From positions 1-8,159 of the forward strand of contig JBBQKP010000157.1 in NCBI GenBank assembly GCA_038326995.1: a stretch of 8,159 bases of DNA, read 5' to 3'. The stretch is from JBBQKP01 sp038326995 (GTDB taxonomy: Bacteria; Planctomycetota; Phycisphaerae; Tepidisphaerales; Tepidisphaeraceae). Positions 5,728 through 8,159 of this stretch are shown in pieces. A model generated the notes under the pieces. It searched no databases. It was not told the origin of the DNA and worked only from the letters and a program-made list of their open reading frames with translations. The position numbers and the translations under genes are program-made. Position 1 is the first letter of the stretch. Every line of letters begins with the position of its first letter.

Positions 5728-7365
5728 TTACTTGACCGCAAGTCGGACGCGCGTGCTCTCGTTGCCCGTGCGGTCGACCGCGGAGACGACGACCGCCTTG
5801 GTCTGGGGCGCGAGCGGAATGCTCAGGGTCGATGAGCTGATGCTCTGGAAAGACCAGCCTTCGGCACCCTGCGTCCAGACGGCCCAAACCGCAGCAGGCT
5901 CTCCGTCACCTTGCGCGAGTTCGAGCGACGACTTGCTGTCGGTGCCGGTGGCGATGCGGGCCAATGGCGCGGGCGGGGGCGAGTTGTCGAGCCACGGGCT
6001 TGCCGGGATGAGCGCGGGTGTCGCGTAGCCGAACTCACGCATGAGGTTGACGCCTTCCTCTTCCCTCATCAGGACTTTCATTGAGAAGTGCACGTGGCCG
6101 CTGGCGTCGGGTCGCTGGCGGGTGAGGTTGATCTGGTCGATCGGCTCCTGCGCGTCGTAGCGTCGCTTGACGTCACCCTCGATGAGCTTGCCGGTATACA
6201 GGCCGGGCCAGATGTGAATGTTTTTCTTGTTCTCGCTGATCCAGTAATCGAGCAGGACGGGATAGGACTGAGGGGTCTGCGCGATCGGCCAATACAGCTG
6301 AGGCGTCCAGTAATCGCACCACCCTTCCTGGAGCCACAATGCCGCGTCGGCGTAGAGTTTTTCGTACTGGTCGAAGCCCCTGATCGACTCAACCTTACCC
6401 GTCCGGCCGATGCCGAAGGGCGAGATGCCGAACTTCACGTGCGGCTTAATCTCGCGTGTACCTTCGTGAATTCGCTTGATCAACTTATTCACATTCTCAC
6501 GACGCCAGTCGGCGCGGTCGGGATTGGCGGGGAATGTCGCCGGCCCGGTTGTTGGGCGAGCGGGAGTCGCGGTCTTTCCTGTTGCGGCCAGATGTTTTTG
6601 CCAGCTCGGCTCGTCAGGAAAATCGAGCTCGCCCGCGCCTTGCGGATTCTGCACCGGGTAGGGATAGAAATAGTCGTCGATGTGAATGCCGTCCAAGTCA
6701 TATCGGCTAACCACGTCCATGAAGACGTTGAAGCTCTGATCGGCGGCGGCTTGTTCGCCCGGGTCGAGCCAGAGAAATCCACCATACGACTTGACGATGT
6801 CGGGGTTAGTCACGCTGACGTGCGTCGGCGAGACGGGCGTATCTTGCGCCTGGGCGTGCTTGGCGCGATACGGATTGAACCAGGCGTGAAGCTCCAGGCC
6901 TCGCTTGTGCGACTCTTCGATCCAGAATGCCAGCGGATCGTAATACGGACTCGGTGCCTGCCCCTGCACGCCTGTGAGATAAATGCTCCACGGCTCGAGC
7001 TTGCTGTCGTAAAGGGCGTCGCACGTGGTACGGACTTGAAGCACGACGGCATTCATGTTGAGTGCGACCATGCGATCAAGAATCGCGATGGCTTCCTTCT
7101 GCTGATCAGCGGTCGAGAGACCACGCGCAGTCGGCCAGTCGATGTTCTGCACTGTCGCGACCCACACGCCGCGAAATTCGCGTGGCGCGGCCGGGGGTTC
7201 TTCACCCGGGAAAACCGTTTGCGGCTTTACCAATGCGGGCCGCGTCGTCGTCGCCTGCGTCGTCGCTTCATTGCTCGCGAGCTGCGCGTTTGCGACGCCC
7301 ACAAAAGCCTGCGACACGAGTGAAGCACAGATGCCCGCAACGACTGATCGGAGAAGTGGTTTCAT
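5728..7365 (-). CDS. Secreted GHL10/DUF187 family glycosyl-hydrolase-like protein
   Basis: 545-aa exported protein of the glycosyl-hydrolase-like 10 family (DUF187, Pfam GHL10), which includes B. subtilis YngK and E. coli DigH (YddW), the latter acting on peptidoglycan glycan strands. Residues 1-27 are a signal peptide ending ANA, followed by a Thr/Ala/Pro-rich linker (28-58). The TIM-barrel domain runs from about 62 to 445: REFRGVWVATVQNIDWP (62-78), NAVVLQVR (105-112), GLELHAWFNPYRA (156-168), YDLDGIHIDDYFYPYP (222-237, acidic pair D230/D231), HVKFGISPFGIGR (309-321) and WCDYWTPQLYWPI (349-361). A C-terminal beta domain of Fn3 type follows (about 465-545, AVVVSAVDRTGNES). A Pro/Thr/Ala-rich insert lies at about 262-284. 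The start is supported by the signal peptide and by the extended -10 promoter just upstream. Substrate is unknown; cell-wall or other glycans are both possible. Confidence 0.93.
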   Translation of the reverse strand: MKPLLRSVVAGICASLVSQAFVGVANAQLASNEATTQATTTRPALVKPQTVFPGEEPPAAPREFRGVWVATVQNIDWPTARGLSTADQQKEAIAILDRMVALNMNAVVLQVRTTCDALYDSKLEPWSIYLTGVQGQAPSPYYDPLAFWIEESHKRGLELHAWFNPYRAKHAQAQDTPVSPTHVSVTNPDIVKSYGGFLWLDPGEQAAADQSFNVFMDVVSRYDLDGIHIDDYFYPYPVQNPQGAGELDFPDEPSWQKHLAATGKTATPARPTTGPATFPANPDRADWRRENVNKLIKRIHEGTREIKPHVKFGISPFGIGRTGKVESIRGFDQYEKLYADAALWLQEGWCDYWTPQLYWPIAQTPQSYPVLLDYWISENKKNIHIWPGLYTGKLIEGDVKRRYDAQEPIDQINLTRQRPDASGHVHFSMKVLMREEEGVNLMREFGYATPALIPASPWLDNSPPPAPLARIATGTDSKSSLELAQGDGEPAAVWAVWTQGAEGWSFQSISSSTLSIPLAPQTKAVVVSAVDRTGNESTRVRLAVK

Positions 7366-7376
7366 GTGATTGAAAG

Positions 7377-7385
7377 ATTATAGCA
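7377..7385 (-). promoter_or_regulatory. Extended -10 promoter of the GHL10 gene, nearly leaderless
   Basis: On the minus strand TGCTATAAT spans 7385-7377: a perfect TATAAT preceded by the extended -10 TGN motif. No good -35 hexamer stands at 16-18 bp. The last T of the box is only 11 bases from the ATG at 7365, so a start at the usual distance (about 7369-7371) leaves a leader of about 4-6 nt. This leaves no room for a Shine-Dalgarno site and implies leaderless-type translation. Confidence 0.65.
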
Positions 7386-7396
7386 TATCGGGCAAA

Positions 7397-7448
7397 CGGC
7401 AAATTTTGGCGGCAAACTCTGGCGGCAAATTTTGGCGGCACATAATGA
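7397..7448. repeat. 13-bp tandem repeats upstream of the GHL10 promoter
   Basis: CGGCAAATTTTGG occurs at 7397-7409 and 7423-7435, with the variant CGGCAAACTCTGG at 7410-7422 and a degenerate fourth unit (CGGCACATAATGA) at 7436-7448. The array covers the -35 region and continues upstream, ending 21 bases before the stop of the solute-binding-protein gene. Each unit carries an A/T tract at a 13-bp step. A regulator array or a slippage product are both possible. Confidence 0.88.
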
Positions 7449-7469
7449 CAGCAAATCCGCACAAATCTA

Positions 7470-8159
7470 TCAACCCGCCTTTGCTCCCACCGCATCAAAG
7501 TGGGCGCGGAATTTCTTCGCCCAATCGATCCGGCGTTTCGCAAGAAAGTAAGGCCCATTGGAGGTCTTCTCTCTCGTATCCTGCGCTTCCATCGCCCTTC
7601 GAGAGGCGACATCGCTTTCAATGTCGGCCAGTGTCACAGGAATCGCGCCGAGTTCCTTCAGCAAGGTCGCACGACGATCGGCGTCGGGCAAGGCAAGAAT
7701 CTTGCGATACGCGTCGCGCAATGGCTCGCGCGCGTCGATCCACGCCGCCGACCACACCGGCCGAATATCGCCGGAGAAACCCATCCATTCTCTTCGCTGA
7801 TTAAAACCACCGGCCGATTCGAACGGATTGCCTTTGTCGGTCCAGTCCGTGCGGTCGGTGTAGACATCGCTTCGCACGGGCGGGCGTCGCAAGGCGCGCT
7901 CGAGCGGGCCGCCGGGTGTGCCGGGCTTTTTGATCCACAGTTTCTGCGCCTCGGGCGTCAGCAGAAATTCGATGAACCGATTGGAGAGTTCGAGCCGCTT
8001 GCCCATCGTGCCGTGGAGAATGGCGATCGGATCGGGCGTGATTGCGGTGGAGGCGACGGGCGAGACGTAGCGAATTCGCGTGAACTCTTTGGTGTTGACC
8101 TGCTCTTCGAAAGTTCGGCCGTAAAAATCGATGGCCGTCCCGACCGCCGCGTCGCCCGT
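7470..8159 (-). CDS. ABC transporter substrate-binding protein, N-terminus cut by window end
   Basis: The C-terminal 229 residues of an extracellular solute-binding protein of the type that includes iron(III)-binding AfuA/FutA-like proteins. The gene runs off the window at 8159, so signal peptide, start and first lobe are not visible. Support comes from TGDAAVGTAIDFYGR (1-15), the second-lobe block DPIAILHGT followed by LSNRFIEFLLTPEAQKLW (58-75), and KKPGTPGGPLERALRRPPVR (77-96). Beyond about residue 100 it carries a longer tail with GNPFESAGGFNQRREW (110-125) and ends in a basic helix (AKRRIDWAKKFRAH, 207-220). Such proteins capture a ligand outside the membrane for a permease/ATPase pair; neither partner is visible, so they may lie upstream beyond the window. 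The ligand cannot be told from this fragment. It lies 104 bases upstream of the GHL10 gene on the same strand, which has its own promoter. Confidence 0.85.
   Translation of the reverse strand, partial: TGDAAVGTAIDFYGRTFEEQVNTKEFTRIRYVSPVASTAITPDPIAILHGTMGKRLELSNRFIEFLLTPEAQKLWIKKPGTPGGPLERALRRPPVRSDVYTDRTDWTDKGNPFESAGGFNQRREWMGFSGDIRPVWSAAWIDAREPLRDAYRKILALPDADRRATLLKELGAIPVTLADIESDVASRRAMEAQDTREKTSNGPYFLAKRRIDWAKKFRAHFDAVGAKAG

Noticed and set aside
6088..7323. 411-codon open frame on the plus strand, opposite the GHL10 gene
   Set aside because: It lies wholly antisense to a gene with clear family motifs and a signal peptide. Its translation has no recognisable domain, and long antisense frames are common in GC-rich DNA.

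Overview
The window looks like chromosomal DNA from a Planctomycetota bacterium, most likely the class Phycisphaerae. The clues are GC-rich genes without obvious Shine-Dalgarno sites, a DapL-type lysine/diaminopimelate aminotransferase, and Thr/Pro/Ala/Ser-rich linkers straight after the signal peptides of two exported proteins. The taxonomic call is an inference from style and gene content; no rRNA or marker gene is present.

Layout. Plus strand: the C-terminal two thirds of an L-rhamnose isomerase (1-855), then dapL (918-2174). A gene-poor stretch follows (2175-2455). On the minus strand lies an unrecognised membrane-anchored protein with two predicted transmembrane segments (2456-3307). A divergent intergenic region of about 510 bases (3308-3821) holds a 23-bp perfect inverted repeat, a 14-bp palindrome and a TATAAT box. 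It leads into a plus-strand secreted PDZ-domain protein (3822-4610). A repeat-rich convergent intergenic region (4611-4863) separates this from a minus-strand run: purN (4864-5484), a secreted GHL10/DUF187 glycosyl-hydrolase-like protein (5728-7365) and the C-terminal part of an ABC transporter substrate-binding protein (7470-8159, cut by the window end).

How the genes fit together. There is no obvious single pathway. The content is metabolic housekeeping (DapL for diaminopimelate/lysine, PurN for purines), sugar use (rhamnose isomerase, solute binding) and cell-envelope or exported proteins (GHL10, PDZ protein, two-TM protein). DapL and a GHL10 protein both touch peptidoglycan biology in general, but nothing in the arrangement shows that they work together.

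The most unusual content is between the genes. Almost every longer spacer carries dyads or tandem repeats: a nested 68-nt double palindrome, a CAGCT-type pentamer microsatellite, two related short dyads flanking a three-armed hairpin, a GC hairpin with a T tract before purN, and two unrelated 13-bp tandem arrays on either side of the GHL10 gene. One of these arrays ends just upstream of an extended -10 promoter that would give a nearly leaderless mRNA. I see no CRISPR array, tRNA, rRNA, transposase or phage gene, and no clear new multi-gene system.
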